Source: Phytophthora quininea
Lineage: Eukaryota > Oomycota > Peronosporomycetes > Peronosporales > Peronosporaceae
Direction: 5' to 3'
NCBI GenBank assembly: GCA_011947345.1
Contig: JAAVTG010000221.1
Coordinates: forward strand, 1 to 64,000
DNA: 64,000 nucleotides
The notes beneath the pieces were generated by a model. That model was not told the DNA's origin. It searched no databases and saw only the letters and a list, made by a program, of their open reading frames with translations. Position 1 is the stretch's first letter; every line of letters starts with the position of its first letter. Below, in pieces: positions 21,261 to 32,015 of the stretch. A program made the position numbers and the translations under genes.

Positions 21261-22818
21261 TCACTCCGAGTCTTGGTATTCAGGATAGTGATTCAGAATC
21301 CAAGAATTAAGCTCTGAAATCCTATATCCCCCGTTGCGTCAACCGCCCTCTGCGTGCACTTTGCCTGGAGACGAAAATGCAAATACAATACCAGCTCGAA
21401 CTCACCGCGTTCGGCCGCATAATCGATGGCCTCGCTGGTACACTCCGCTAAGCGGTTATCACTTAACCGCATTGAGGTGGCCTTCATGCACCGCATTCTT
21501 CACTGTGTTCTTCGTGCATCCTTCCGTTCGGTGTTTGTGAAGCCACCTGATCGTCTCCAACGCGCCCATTTCCGCTGGGTTATCCATACCGAAGCTCGCG
21601 CATCCTTCCGACCGATTCTCGTGGAGCCATTTCACGATATCGAGATGTCCTGCTCGAGCTGCTTCATCCATCACATGCGGAGTGCAACCAGCGTTGGTAT
21701 TGCTACGAAACCACTGAATAATCTGGAGGTGACCATTCTGCGTGGCACGATGCATGGCTTTGCCTGTGCATTCTCGGGGTGTGCTCATGCAACCACTGCA
21801 ACACTCGTAAGTGACCATTCTTAGCGGCAACATCCATGAGCGAGTACTGCAGGGTATGCCTAAGGTGTCATGAAGCCACTGCACGACACGTAGATGGCCG
21901 TTGCTAGTAGCATTGATTATGGCTTTGTCACTTCACGTCGGAACCGATCGCCATCTCGATTCGCCGTCTCGTTTGCGTTTCCCCGACATTGTTTGAGTTG
22001 CTTTCGTAGTTCGTACAAGTACTCGAGCACGTCCAAATGCCCAATAGCCGCAGCAGCACCCATCGCTCCATCAAAGATATCAATGTCTGGGCCATCGCCG
22101 TACTCTGCATACAGCCACTTGACGGCGTCCAAGTGACCTCCAGCTGCGGCTTCTACCATTCCTGTTTTGATGGAGCGAGCGCCACGCTCTGACACCGTAG
22201 GAAAGTGGTCTCGAAGGTACTTGGCGACGTCGAGGTGACCATGACCAGCAGCGCAATGGAGCGCCACACTCGCCTCTCCAGCAATCGCTCCACTGGAATC
22301 ACGCTCAACCAGCCACCGAACAACATCAAGACGACCACCTCCTGCAGCTTTCCGAAGCAAACCGCGACTGCTGTCCAGTTTGCGGTTCTCGTCCAACTAC
22401 TTCAGCACGTCGAGGCGCCCTGACGATGCGGCAGAAGTCACTGCATAGTATATTCTCCAGTCAGGCCATTCAGCTCCCACCGATAACAACCACACCACCA
22501 TTGCAATATCATAATGAAGCAATGCCGAAGATACTGCAAGCTTTAAATCTTCTTGAGACGCCAACAGGTTGCGCTGCAGCCACCACGCGACGTTGCTATG
22601 GTGGTTTAAAACCGCAGTTGTGATATGTCGATCGCCTGTCCAGTCCACATCGTGACCAGCTCCAGACCCCTGCACCGTTTGTTGTGCTCGTAAGCCCAGT
22701 GATCGACTGCTGCTCTTCTCTTTAAAGTACGCTAGAATCTGCACAGACCCCGGTTCAATTGTTTCACCAACGACTTCAAAATTGACTTCGCAGTCCTGAA
22801 TGTGGCCGAACAGCCACC
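21261..22818 (-). pseudogene. Ankyrin pseudogene ankA, 3' part (split by Gypsy)
   Basis: The part of the ankyrin gene downstream of the Gypsy insertion. It resumes RWLFGHIQDCEVNFEVV at 22818 and carries degenerate then regular repeats (GHLDVAKYLRDHF, AAIGHLDVLEYLYELR, AARAGHLDIVKWLHENR). A premature TAG interrupts VLK-LDENRKLDSS near 22397, and further frame breaks lie near 21890 and 21480. It ends HYPEYQDSE and TGA at 21261. The same TAG is present in the inverted copy at 39020-39022. Confidence 0.8.
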
Positions 22819-23128
22819 TGTGCCGTTCCCAAACACGCAAGACACTGTTTGGGAGCTGGAACTCCCGCAAAGACCAAGGTGTATTGATCTTAATGCAAAA
22901 GCAATTGTGATTCCTAACTGGTATGCTCTCGCCTGCCTCCAGGCAGTCCAGGGAGAGCATCCCGTGGCGTAAGCCAAAGCTTCTGCTCCGTCCTGAAGCC
23001 GGGTCCAGATAGCAGCCAGGATCTGCTTATCTGTTGAAAGTATTGGCTCTGCTAGCCAAGCTCCAGTTGCATGTGGGAAGCTGACTCCTATTCAAGCCCG
23101 CAATCATGCTTGCCGTGGCGTCGCCACA
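22819..23128 (-). repeat. Gypsy 3' LTR
   Basis: TGTGCCGTTCCC...GTCGCCACA (plus-strand view), TG...CA bounded. About four differences from the other LTR, including GGGAG against GGAG and AGTATT against AGTACT. A purine-rich tract (minus strand GGGGAGGCAG) lies immediately inside. Confidence 0.93.
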
Positions 23129-23479
23129 CTGCCTCCCCAAGCTTTTCACTGCGTGACCAAGTCAGTCTCGTCACATTTCCGTGAAAGAGACACTGCGCCA
23201 CTTCAACTCGTTGCAGTGTTACAGGTTCGTGATCCAGAGGATTTGCATCAAATCACAAGGATGGGATTTCAGCCAGCCAGATTCTCCAAATCGAATATTG
23301 TCCAATGATGTCGCGTTTCACACATAAAGTACTGTAGTGTGTCCAATATTCAGCTTCACATTCCGGAACTTCGTTTTCACTTGCACCAAAGTCGCATCCA
23401 CATGATCTCATTGCTGCGTTGCTAAGCAAGAAGCCAAATGCACCAAACCTATCGAAGGTCATGATGCCGTCGAAGAGGA

Positions 23480-25450
23480 TCAGGGCGTGGAGGGCTCCAC
23501 GCGTCTCGTACGGCCCTGAGAACGCTTGCCGTCAACAGTACGTGCCACTGCAAGTCGGAAATCATCGTCATTTGCTTGGGCAACGTAGTTTTGCAGCAGC
23601 TGTGGGACATCTTCACCCAAACTCTTCAGTGGCTCCCAGGAATCTTCAATCTCTTCAAGCCCTTGCCACTTTACCTTGACTTCATAGGCCTTTGTAGTGG
23701 TGTTGAAGCGATGTTCTATTAGAGCATCCACAGCAAGCAAAGTCCCTTGTGAAGAGATGTGGTCAATAAGCTCCGTTGTCACATTTAAAGAGCTGTCAGC
23801 GTAATATTTCAAACGTGACGGGTGTACGTTAGCTTTTTTACCCGTGACAAGGTGTTCCACAGTGAAATAGTAGTCAGTTGCCGCCACCACTTTAAATGGA
23901 CCAACCCAAGTAATCCGTAGTTTGTTGGCATGCAGCTTCTCGTCCACTCTGGACCGAAGCACGTAATCTCCAATAGAGAAATTCACTGCTCGTTCATAGT
24001 GTTGCCTCTAACGATATCGCTGTGCTTGGCGTTTTCGTTCAGCCTCCACAGCTTTATGCATCTTCTGAATGCTGCTACGCAGCTGAGCCAACTTTGTTTC
24101 CAGGTCTGGTCGTTGCTCAGGGAGTGATGCAACGTGCCCTCCCCCCGGCAGCAGCACCGTATCCAAAGTGCTCGGGCAAGGCAGACCGGTAAAAAGTTCA
24201 ATTGGTGCCTTGTTAGACAAAGATTGCACTGGGGAGTGATTCACACTTGGCTGTACCAAAGGCAAGAGGTACGGCCAGTCTGCAGCACTAATCCGAAATT
24301 CGAGAATCAGAGCCTTTAAAACTTGTAGAACATCTCTGTTCACACGTTCGACACTTCCATTTTTCCACGGTGTGTAGGCCAAAATGAATTTTTGCTGAGC
24401 TTTTAGTCGTCGATTTAATTCAGACACCACCTTGCTCGTAAAATGTGAACCAGAATCACTGATCCACAGCGTGGGTACGCCAAACCTACTATACCAATCC
24501 AAAATGGCAGCAGCGGCAACCTCTGATGTCGGTCCGTCACACGGTACCAGCTCGACAAAGTGGGTTGCTTCATCTTTCAAAACGAGCACATATCGGGTCG
24601 TGCCGTACGACTCACCCAGCGTTAAAAAGTCCCAGTGCAGAGTAGCATTTCTTTCAAAGGTATGGTGTGTCTCGCTGAAGGGCCTCGGAATAATATCACC
24701 GCCTTTGACGTGTAAGAATAGGAGACACTGCTGACAAAAGTTGCGCACAAATGCATGCAATCCATTGACCGAGAACACCCGACCGAGGTGGTTGACCATG
24801 ACACGCATTCCGCGATGTCCATTTGCCCCGCAGTGAACGATAATCATCAATCGTTGCAATAGTTCCGTAGCACTCTCCGGTATCCAAATCTTACTTGCCA
24901 CTCGAAATATATCATCACTGCCTCGTTTTGCTGACCTCGGCGCACGACAAGTGCTCTGGGCTGCAATGATGTTACTGATGCTGGGCCACTCAAATCCATC
25001 CGAGTCAAGCGCACGCGGGCCATGCAAAGCGTTCTGGCTGTCTGACACGCCCGCCGTAGTGCTGCTAGAAGGTTCTCCACGCTTACGCTTTCGTGTCGCG
25101 ACACGTTTCATACTGCTTCGTAGAGCTGCACGTTCTGGTTGACCTCCCCACCTAGAAATGAGGTCAGCCCAGAGGTTGTTGGCTCCCTCAATGTGCTCGA
25201 TTGAATATTTGTACTCCATCAGCTTAGTAGACCAACGCAACAATTTCCCGCGCATTGTCTTTTTCATTTCTTTGCCAGGAGCAAACAAATGAATGATGTT
25301 GCGGTGATCGCAATATATCTTCAAGCCTTGAGGTCGCAAAAGCAAGTACTCCAGCTTGCAGCATGCGTGAATGATCGGGTAGCATTCCTTTTCGATCACG
25401 CTCCAGTTCAGGGCCGAGCCGCTGAATGAGCCACCCATGCAAATGAGCAA
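23480..25450 (-). pseudogene. Gypsy pol, RNase H-integrase-chromodomain part
   Basis: Continues the upstream pol frame after an in-frame TAG at about 25453-25455. RNase H: YCDHRNIIHLFAPG near 25290. Zinc-binding HHCC region: IVHCGANGHRGM...FCQQCLLF. Integrase core: HWDFLTLGESYGTTRYVLVL, WISDSGSHFTSK and YTPWKNGSVERVNRD, giving the D, D, E triad. A second in-frame TAG at about 24005 precedes a chromodomain (EVKVKWQGLEEIEDSWEP), expected to bind modified histone tails and target integration. The frame ends at 23480. Confidence 0.88.
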
Positions 25451-25462
25451 CTCGTGTTCGTG

Positions 25463-27379
25463 CTAATGAATCAGTCTGTTCTGGCTCCAGTGTGCGACTT
25501 GAGTAACTATCAGACCCCATCCAGAATCACTGGCATCCGAAAACAAACACAGTTGCTTTTCGTGATCCGGATACGTGAGCATAGCAGAGTTCGAAAGCAG
25601 TTCCTTCACCGCAGTGAAGCTGGCCCGCTCTTCCTGTGAGAGGGTGATGTTGATGCCTGCAGCAGCGCGTTTGCTCCGCTTTGTGCCTCGAAGTGAGCGC
25701 TCGAGCAGCTCTTGTAAAGGTTTCGACACCCTCGCATAGTCTACTAGGCCGTCTCTCATCCAGTTCGTCGCGCAGGTAAGCTGTTGCAGCTCTGCTGCCG
25801 TAGTTGGCTCGGGAATGGCTCGGAGGGATTCAATCCGCTTCGGGTCATGGCCGACACCGTGCTCATTGATGATCCTCCCGCACCACTTCACTTCCGTGAG
25901 GAAAAGTTTGCACTTCTTCGGGTTCAGCTTGAAACCAAACTCGTCCAGCTTTGTAAGGATAGCTTCGATGACATCGAGTAGTTCAGTAGCGGAGTCAGCG
26001 TAAGCCAAGAGATCGTCTATCCATACTAGTAAATTGTCATGCAGGTGCTCCTTCAACACGTCTTCCACTGTAGATTGAAAGTGGAGTGCTGCATCAGTGC
26101 TGCCCTGTGGCACACGTGTCGGCGTGAAAACTCCACGGTCAGTCATGTAAGATAGAATCTCCTGCGAGGCTTTGGCTAGTGGAAGCTGCCAAAAGCCTTT
26201 CAGGAAATCGAATATGGCGTAAAACTTCTTGCCTCTGCACCGCTCCAAACGTACTTGAAGACTGGGCATCACGCCCGCAATTCCTTCAGTCATGCTGTTG
26301 ACCGGCCTGTAATCATTGGTCTGACGGTACTCGCTGTTGTTCGGCTTTCGAACAGGTAAGGCAGCGCACGCCCATCTACTCGCCTTGTTCTCGTACACCC
26401 AGCCGAGTTTCACCAGCTCTGCATTGAAACTGGCCAAGAACTCCGACTTATCGGGGCTGTATTGACGTACTTTGCAACGATACGGACGAGCGTTTGGTTT
26501 CAGTTTGATCTTCAGTGGTGGCACGCGCGCAGGTGGATCATCGCCAAGCACAAGACGCCATCCACTGAAAGACATTAGAATTCGACGTAATCGTACAGCG
26601 CCCGCACCGTCGACCATTTCCGGTATGGCTGCATCTGTCACCATCGCCTCGATAGCTGCGGCAATGTCAGCGTCTTGTGTCACTCCACGCGACGGAATGC
26701 CATTGGGATCTCCAAAGTGATCGTCGTCACTGCTGCTCCTGGTTGCGAGTTGCTCTATCTCACGATCAACATCAATGCCAAGTTCCGCCAAAAGAATACG
26801 CCCCACAATCAGTTCGTCATCGTCAGATTCAACGATAAGGTATCTTTTGTGGTCTTGGCAGCGAACAGGCCCCGCGGCCGTGTTCAGGGTCAGGCGTACA
26901 TCCACAGCGTGCGTCGCTGTCAGAATCGCGCCACCTACCGCTTCCAACTCCACGTGCTCGATCAGCTCGACCAGTTCGACACCATTGTCGACCGCTCGGA
27001 GCTTCTCCACGAGCTCTTGTGAAATTATGTTGTACTCGGAGCCACTGTCTGCACAATACGGCAAATCCAGTGTTCCATTGATTGTTGCCGTCGCTCGCAC
27101 TCTATCTGCACCTCTAGCACGTAGGTTCACTCGTTTGAGTCTCTGCTTCTTGGGCGCCTTTTTCCGTGGAGCACGCTCGGCTAAAATGGCTTCTTTCTGG
27201 GCCTCATCGATCTCAGGACAGTCGCTGAGAAAGTGTTCTTTACCGCAGTGAAAACATCCACCACGAGGTCCACTAGATTTGCTGCGGGGTGCAGCACTCG
27301 ATTTATCTGGTGGCAATTGCTCAACCTGGCGCTTGGCATCCTTGCCGTACCGGTCATTGCTCCTCTGTCCTGTTTTCAC
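25463..27379 (-). CDS. Gypsy pol, zinc knuckle-protease-RT part
   Basis: Begins with the nucleocapsid knuckle CFHCGKEHFLSDC, followed by an aspartic protease (LPYCADSGSEYNII) and a reverse transcriptase: YAIFDFLKGFWQLPLA, TRVPQGSTDAALHFQ and the catalytic VWIDDLLAYA. The thumb/RNase H start (SDASDSGWGLIVTQ) precedes the TAG. There is no ATG at the 5' end and the frame differs by one from gag, so expression would need a ribosomal frameshift, or the junction is mutated. Confidence 0.88.
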   Translation of the reverse strand: MKTGQRSNDRYGKDAKRQVEQLPPDKSSAAPRSKSSGPRGGCFHCGKEHFLSDCPEIDEAQKEAILAERAPRKKAPKKQRLKRVNLRARGADRVRATATINGTLDLPYCADSGSEYNIISQELVEKLRAVDNGVELVELIEHVELEAVGGAILTATHAVDVRLTLNTAAGPVRCQDHKRYLIVESDDDELIVGRILLAELGIDVDREIEQLATRSSSDDDHFGDPNGIPSRGVTQDADIAAAIEAMVTDAAIPEMVDGAGAVRLRRILMSFSGWRLVLGDDPPARVPPLKIKLKPNARPYRCKVRQYSPDKSEFLASFNAELVKLGWVYENKASRWACAALPVRKPNNSEYRQTNDYRPVNSMTEGIAGVMPSLQVRLERCRGKKFYAIFDFLKGFWQLPLAKASQEILSYMTDRGVFTPTRVPQGSTDAALHFQSTVEDVLKEHLHDNLLVWIDDLLAYADSATELLDVIEAILTKLDEFGFKLNPKKCKLFLTEVKWCGRIINEHGVGHDPKRIESLRAIPEPTTAAELQQLTCATNWMRDGLVDYARVSKPLQELLERSLRGTKRSKRAAAGINITLSQEERASFTAVKELLSNSAMLTYPDHEKQLCLFSDASDSGWGLIVTQVAHWSQNRLIH

Positions 27380-27479
27380 GGTTTTTTCGCTTCTTTCTCG
27401 CGCTTCCCAGTCGGTTTGCCAGCAGCATGTCCGGTCTGCTGCCGTTATTGCTGTTGTTGCTGTTGTTGCTTCAGGTTGC

Positions 27480-28169
27480 TCATCGAGCGGAAAACCTTGT
27501 CTTGTTCAAGAGCTTTTCCTTCACCAATTTGTACAACACAACATCGCTCTTCGTGCTCGATTTGTCAATCAGCTTCTGGTGCGTTTCAATTTCATCACGC
27601 AACGCAGAGGGCTGTAAGTGCTTCTTCAGTACCTTGCACTTGTGAGCAATTCCCATCGGGGTTGAGAAAGTGCTCTTCAAACCGTGCTCGAGAATTATTT
27701 CCTCACACAGCTTGAAGTAGTTCATCACGCGAGCCTGAACATCAGACTCTCTCAGGTTCATTTTCAACTTAGTCTGAACCAGCAAATCGACGTTCCCAAT
27801 GTCTCCGTTCTTGACGTTGTTCACGATCTTGTTGATCTCGTTGATGATCCGCTGCTCTGGCACTTGCTCGACGGTCGTATCCCAGTCGTACTTGCACAGC
27901 ATCTCCAGGAGATGTGAGTCGAAAGAATTCTTGACCGACAGCATCGCTTTGTCAGCGTCTTCACCAGAGGTGATGCAGCGTGCCTTCACTGCTTCCTCGT
28001 ATTCGTGACGCAGCCTCTTCCATTTGACGAGACTTGAATGCGAGATGTACGTCACGAATGGAGGCGTTATCGTTGAGGAGGTAATCGGAACAGTAGCCAT
28101 CGCGGTACTTCCGACGTTGTCCTCGTCGTTCGTTGCAGTTGTAGCTGCGAGTCCACTACGTGTCCTCAT
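27480..28169 (-). CDS. Gypsy gag
   Basis: ATG at 28169 lies 28 bp inside the 5' LTR edge and gives 229 residues beginning MRTRSGLAATTATND. The body is helical and charged (VKWKRLRHEYEEAVKARC, NYFKLCEEIILEHGLKS), as in retrotransposon capsids. The zinc knuckle is encoded in the next frame (27260). No start was taken from the LTR, where the frame stays open upstream. Confidence 0.8.
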   Translation of the reverse strand: MRTRSGLAATTATNDEDNVGSTAMATVPITSSTITPPFVTYISHSSLVKWKRLRHEYEEAVKARCITSGEDADKAMLSVKNSFDSHLLEMLCKYDWDTTVEQVPEQRIINEINKIVNNVKNGDIGNVDLLVQTKLKMNLRESDVQARVMNYFKLCEEIILEHGLKSTFSTPMGIAHKCKVLKKHLQPSALRDEIETHQKLIDKSSTKSDVVLYKLVKEKLLNKTRFSAR

Positions 28170-28196
28170 CTTGGAACTTTTCGCTAAAGTTAACTT

Positions 28197-28505
28197 TGTG
28201 CCGTTCCCAAACACGCAAGACACTGTTTGGGAGCTGGAACTCCCGCAAAGACCAAGGTGTATTGATCTTAATGCAAAAGCAATTGTGATTCCTAACTGGT
28301 ATGCTCTCGCCTGCCTCCAGGCAGTCCAGGAGAGCATCCCGTGGCGTAAGCCAAAGCTTCTGCTCCGTGCTGAAGCCGGGTCCAGATAGCAGCCAGGATC
28401 TGCTTATCTGTTGAAAGTACTGGCTCTGCTAGCCAAGCTCCAGTTGCATGTGGGAGGCTGACTCCTATTCAAGCCCGCAATCATGCTTGCCGTGGCGTCG
28501 CCACA
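28197..28505 (-). repeat. Gypsy 5' LTR
   Basis: 309 bp, TG...CA bounded. The internal side (minus strand AAAGTTAACTTTAGCG) should hold the tRNA primer site, but I could not match it to a tRNA 3' end with confidence. Confidence 0.93.
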
Positions 28506-28510
28506 TCACC

Positions 28511-28835
28511 GCACCATCGCCAAGTCACTGCGTCCCACCGCTATGATTAGTGACTGCGTGAATTGGTACTGGCGATAGTGTCGGTCGGTTCGTAAAAACT
28601 TCTGCAACGACCAGGAATTGCCGTCAATATCTGTGACGTTCTGAATGTAGACTTCGCTGCTGCTCCAGATGCGATCAAGAAGCCTCAAAGACCGGAACTT
28701 ACATGCTTGTTGCAGTGGCAACTCCACAGACGAATCCACGAGCACGGAGACACAGTCGACGATGTGTGGGAGGCCGCTGAAGTCGTACCTGGAGCCAAAA
28801 AGCAGCGACACTGCCAGCAGCGGCGGCGCAGCCAT
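28511..28835 (-). pseudogene. Ankyrin pseudogene ankA, 5' part (split by Gypsy)
   Basis: ATG at 28835 starts MAAPPLLAVSLLFGSRYD, LVDSSVELPLQQACKF and SLRLLDRIW, the conserved N-terminal module. It runs intact to SDLAMVR, where the Gypsy element begins. Unlike the inverted copy it has no frameshift near residue 22 (GGCCTCCCACAC here against GGCCTCCACAC at about 38341). Confidence 0.85.
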
Positions 28836-28924
28836 GACAACCTTTCAAGCTTTTGGGCAAAATTAATCTTATTTTTCACTAATCTAAATTTTGAGTTACA
28901 CAACTTCATGCGAAATTTTGACAA

Positions 28925-29721
28925 GATGGGCCACCGTTGCTGGCGGTGACGCTGCTGTTCGGATCGAAGGGCGGCTTCAAGGACCTTCCCCATGTTGTCA
29001 CGCTCGTTTCCATGTTCCTGGACCCGTCCGTGGAGCTCCCTCTCAACACAGCATGCAAGTTCGACTCGATCAAGTTATTGGACCGGATCTGGGATAGCAG
29101 TCACATTTTCACGAAAAGCGTCCCGAAAAACAATATTTGGAGTATCCGGACATTTTTGCGAAATGATCGCCAGTATAAGCGATTCCAATTCAACAAGTCA
29201 TTAGTGGAAGCAGTGCTGGTTTTGTGCACATAGTCCACAGGAATGCTCAGCGGTGGCGATGGATGGCGCGGCACGAAATGGGCATCTTCATGTAGTGCAA
29301 TGGCTTCACAACAACAACAGAGCTGGTTGTACGACCGCAGCAATGGACGATGCCGCAGCGAATGGGCACTTTGAAGTTGTCAAATGGTTGCACAAGAACC
29401 GAGCCGAGGGCTGCACAACAGAAGCCGTGGATGGAGCAGCAGGAAACGATGAAATGGACATTATTCGATGGCTGCATAGGAATCGCACGGAAGGGTGGGC
29501 TGTCAAGGCGATGGATAGCGCTGCCGATGGAGGTTTTCTTGAGACGGTGCAGTGGCTTAGCAGGAATCGCACAGAGGGCTGCACCAATGCGGCTATGAAC
29601 GGAGCCGCCAAGTACAACCACTTTGAAGTCTTGCTGTTCCTGCACTCGGGTCTCGACAAGAAGTGCATTGAAAAGGAGACGGAAAGAATCGTTGGGTTTA
29701 CGAATGAAGACACCTACCAGT
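28925..29721 (+). pseudogene. Ankyrin pseudogene ankB (left copy)
   Basis: Divergent from ankA with about 90 bp between them. The module PPLLAVTLLFGSKGGFKD...LDPSVELPL...IKLLDRIW is present, but the ATG at 28925 is out of frame with it (ATGGGCCACC), as if a base were lost. It runs to a stop at 29231. A frame change and a large internal deletion then lead to repeats GHLHVVQWLHNNNRAGCTT and GFLETVQWLSRNRTEGCT. It stops matching its inverted twin at 29721 (TACCAG), the duplication breakpoint. Confidence 0.82.
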
Positions 29722-29881
29722 CACGGTCATGTTGGTTCGGGCTTCTACACGGGCGTGAAGATATTTGGTCACCTCCAAATGGCCGTTGACTGCAGCGTTG
29801 TGCACAGAGAGACGAGGCTCGCCTCCCCACCGAGATTAGTGAGACCCCCTGCTCCCTCAAATCTCGCTCGACGAGCCATTG
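29722..29881 (-). pseudogene. Ankyrin pseudogene ankC, 3' piece
   Basis: Minus strand reads VHNAAVNGHLEVTKYL, a single clear ankyrin unit, and QWLVERDLREQG next to the Tc1 element. It is the continuation of the ankyrin gene on the far side of the transposon (31164-31975). Confidence 0.6.
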
Positions 29882-29883
29882 TA

Positions 29884-31161
29884 CACTCCGCGACAGGATG
29901 GATCGGCCACCCACGTCGGTGGCCGTAACTTCGTCAATTTTAGGAGTTGGAGGGCGCTATTTAGATATGTTTTAGAGGTAATTTAGGGTAAGGCGGTGTT
30001 TGTGCTAACGAGCAAGAATTGGCAGTCTATCGAGTGGCTAGCATAGAGAGCTACGGTTTTCGCACTACGACAGATTAGATCGGCCACCTCCACCATACAA
30101 AAATCAAGTATATTTGTACCTAATGATAGCATCTCAGTAACTCTACACTAGACAACGAGTGGTGTCAGGCGCTCTTTTCACTCATTGCACAAGATGCCAC
30201 GCACGAAGAAGCCCCGCCCCACCCTAAAGAAGCCCCGCCCCACCCTAAAGAAGCCCCGCCTCACTGAGCATGAGCGGGGTAGAATTCAAGGCCTGCATGA
30301 AGCCGGCGTGAGCGCCCGAGACATCGCGCTGCTGACGGAGCGAAGCCGAGACACAGTCGGCCGCGTTATCGCTCCACCCCTCCCTCCACTACTCTCAAGC
30401 GCCCAGGCCCCCTCCTGCCCTTACGGACCGCGAAACGAGGCGCCTAGTGCGCGAAGCGTCCAGGGCCAGCTCTCGGCCGCCAAGCTCAAGGCCGAGCTGC
30501 AGCTCTCCGTCTCGGTGCGCACCATCCAGCGAAACCTCTCTAGGGTGGACTGGTTGGTGTACACAAAGATGGAGAACACATTGCCTCTTAAGCCCGAGGA
30601 CATGGCTGCCCGTAAGGCATGGGCCGGTGCCATGCTAGTTTCACGCGTCCAAGCGCACAAAGAGTTTTTCAAGAGCAAGAAGTTCAGGTATTAGACTGGC
30701 CGTCCAAGTCTCCAGACCTGAACCCCATAGAAAACTTGTGGTCTATTATGAGTAGAAGGGTATATAATAATGGAAAACAGTTTGATAGCGTAGCAGAGCT
30801 TACTGCTGCGCTCTTTGAGGCGTGGGATTCAATACCCACCGCTCTGCTGGAGTCGCTAATCGAGTCCATGCCACGCCGATGCCAAGAAGTTCTCGATAAG
30901 AAAGGAAATAGGACCCATTATTGAGGTACAAATATACTTGATTTTTGTATGGTGGAGGTGGCCGATCTAATCTGTCGTAGTGCGAAAACCGTAGCTCTCT
31001 ATGCTAGCCACTCGATAGACTGCCAATTCTTGCTCGTTAGCACAAACACCGCCTTACCCTAAATTACCTCTAAAACATATCTAAATAGCGCCCTCCAACT
31101 CCTAAAATTGACGAAGTTACGGCCACCGACGTGGGTGGCCGATCCATCCTGTCGCGGAGTG
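29884..31161 (+). mobile_element. Tc1/mariner element with 238-bp terminal inverted repeats
   Basis: Ends CACTCCGCGACAGG on both sides, flanked by TA at 29882-29883 and 31162-31163, the signature of Tc1/mariner insertion. The inverted repeats extend 238 bp (29884-30121 and 30924-31161) with almost no differences. Each repeat holds two copies of a GATCGGCCACC site (29901 and 30078 on the left), an IR/DR arrangement. The encoded transposase lacks most of its catalytic core, so the element is non-autonomous but looks young. Confidence 0.92.
30194..30924 (+). pseudogene. Tc1-like transposase, internally deleted
   Basis: ATG at 30194. A Lys/Pro-rich start with a 24-bp tandem repeat (KKPRPTLK) is followed by a helix-turn-helix (LTEHERGRIQGLHEAG, ARDIALLTERSRDTVGRV) and a second HTH-like region ending near 30570. 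The frame stops at 30692. Another frame carries VLDWPSKSPDLNPIENLW, the C-terminal part of the DDE domain with its last acidic residue, and ends at TGA 30922-30924. The segment with the first two catalytic Asp residues is missing, so no active enzyme can be made. Confidence 0.85.
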
Positions 31162-31163
31162 TA

Positions 31164-31975
31164 CCATGCGAAAGTTTCCAGTCGCAGAAGCTTCGACAAG
31201 GAGCCCGTTGAGAGCCCTAACGAGCTCACGGCTGGATAGCCACCTGAGCACCGCAAAACTTCCATGTTCGCCGAGGCGCCTGCACTAATTGCGCACCCTG
31301 CTCTGCAAGCCACTGCACCATTAAGACGTCATCCTTGCAGATGACCAGTCTCAACGCACTGTCCAGGTCTCATCGAGCGGTTGGGACGTTCTCTTGCAGC
31401 CACCACAGGATGTCCGTGCGGCGGGCATCAATTGCAGCCTCCATATCGAATTCGTCCCACTCGACCCTGTGTCCGACCTGAGCAATCTCCTCGCCTAAAG
31501 AACTGCTGTCGTTGTCAAGAAAGAATTCCAATATATCTTTGTGGCCGCAGCTGATAGCTTGGAGAACGACGCAATTACGAACTATGCCGCCCTGGAAGCG
31601 GTCGCAGAGCCACTTGATCGTCTTGAGATTGTGTTGCTCCACTGCCACTAGTAGTGACTGTGTGAATTGGTACTGCCTATACTTTTGTTACTGCGGAGGT
31701 GGTTCCGCAGCGTCCATTTACTCTCGGATTTTTATTATCAAAAGTCGTCGGACTGATGTTCCAGATGCGATTGAGCAGCGATAGAGACCTCAGCTTGCAG
31801 CCTTGGGACAGTGATAACTCGATCCCTGCGTCCAGGAACGTGAAGACGGAAGTGGCGACGTGCGGAAGGCTCGTGAAAGCGCTCCTGGACAGGAACAGCA
31901 GCGACACAGCGAGCAACGAGGGAGGCGTCGTCGAATCCAAGAGTTGAAGCTGAAAAATGAAATGATTTGAGTATT
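31164..31975 (-). pseudogene. Ankyrin pseudogene ankC, 5' piece
   Basis: Minus strand. PPSLLAVSLLFLSRSAF, LDAGIELSLSQGCKL and SLSLLNRIW match the shared N-terminal module. No ATG precedes it; TTTTTCAG at about 31952 could be an intron acceptor. The frame breaks near 31677, then HNLKTIKWLCDRF and CGHKDILEFFLDND are degenerate ankyrin units to a stop at 31370. Further relics run to the Tc1 insertion. The next gene, on the opposite strand, starts 41 bp away. Confidence 0.75.
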
Positions 31976-32015
31976 TTGCGTTGAATATCGCTAAAACAAT
32001 CTGGTATAAACCTAG

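Larger units (their letters stand above)
22819..28505 (-). mobile_element. Ty3/Gypsy chromovirus, 5.7 kb, nearly complete
   Basis: Two LTRs (310 and 309 bp) enclose gag, protease, RT, RNase H, integrase and a chromodomain, all on the minus strand. It is flanked by CCACC (22814-22818) and TCACC (28506-28510), a five-base target duplication with one later change. It interrupts an ankyrin pseudogene between the codons for AMVR and WLFGH. The undisturbed site is kept in the inverted copy near 38600. The near-identical LTRs point to recent insertion. Confidence 0.95.
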
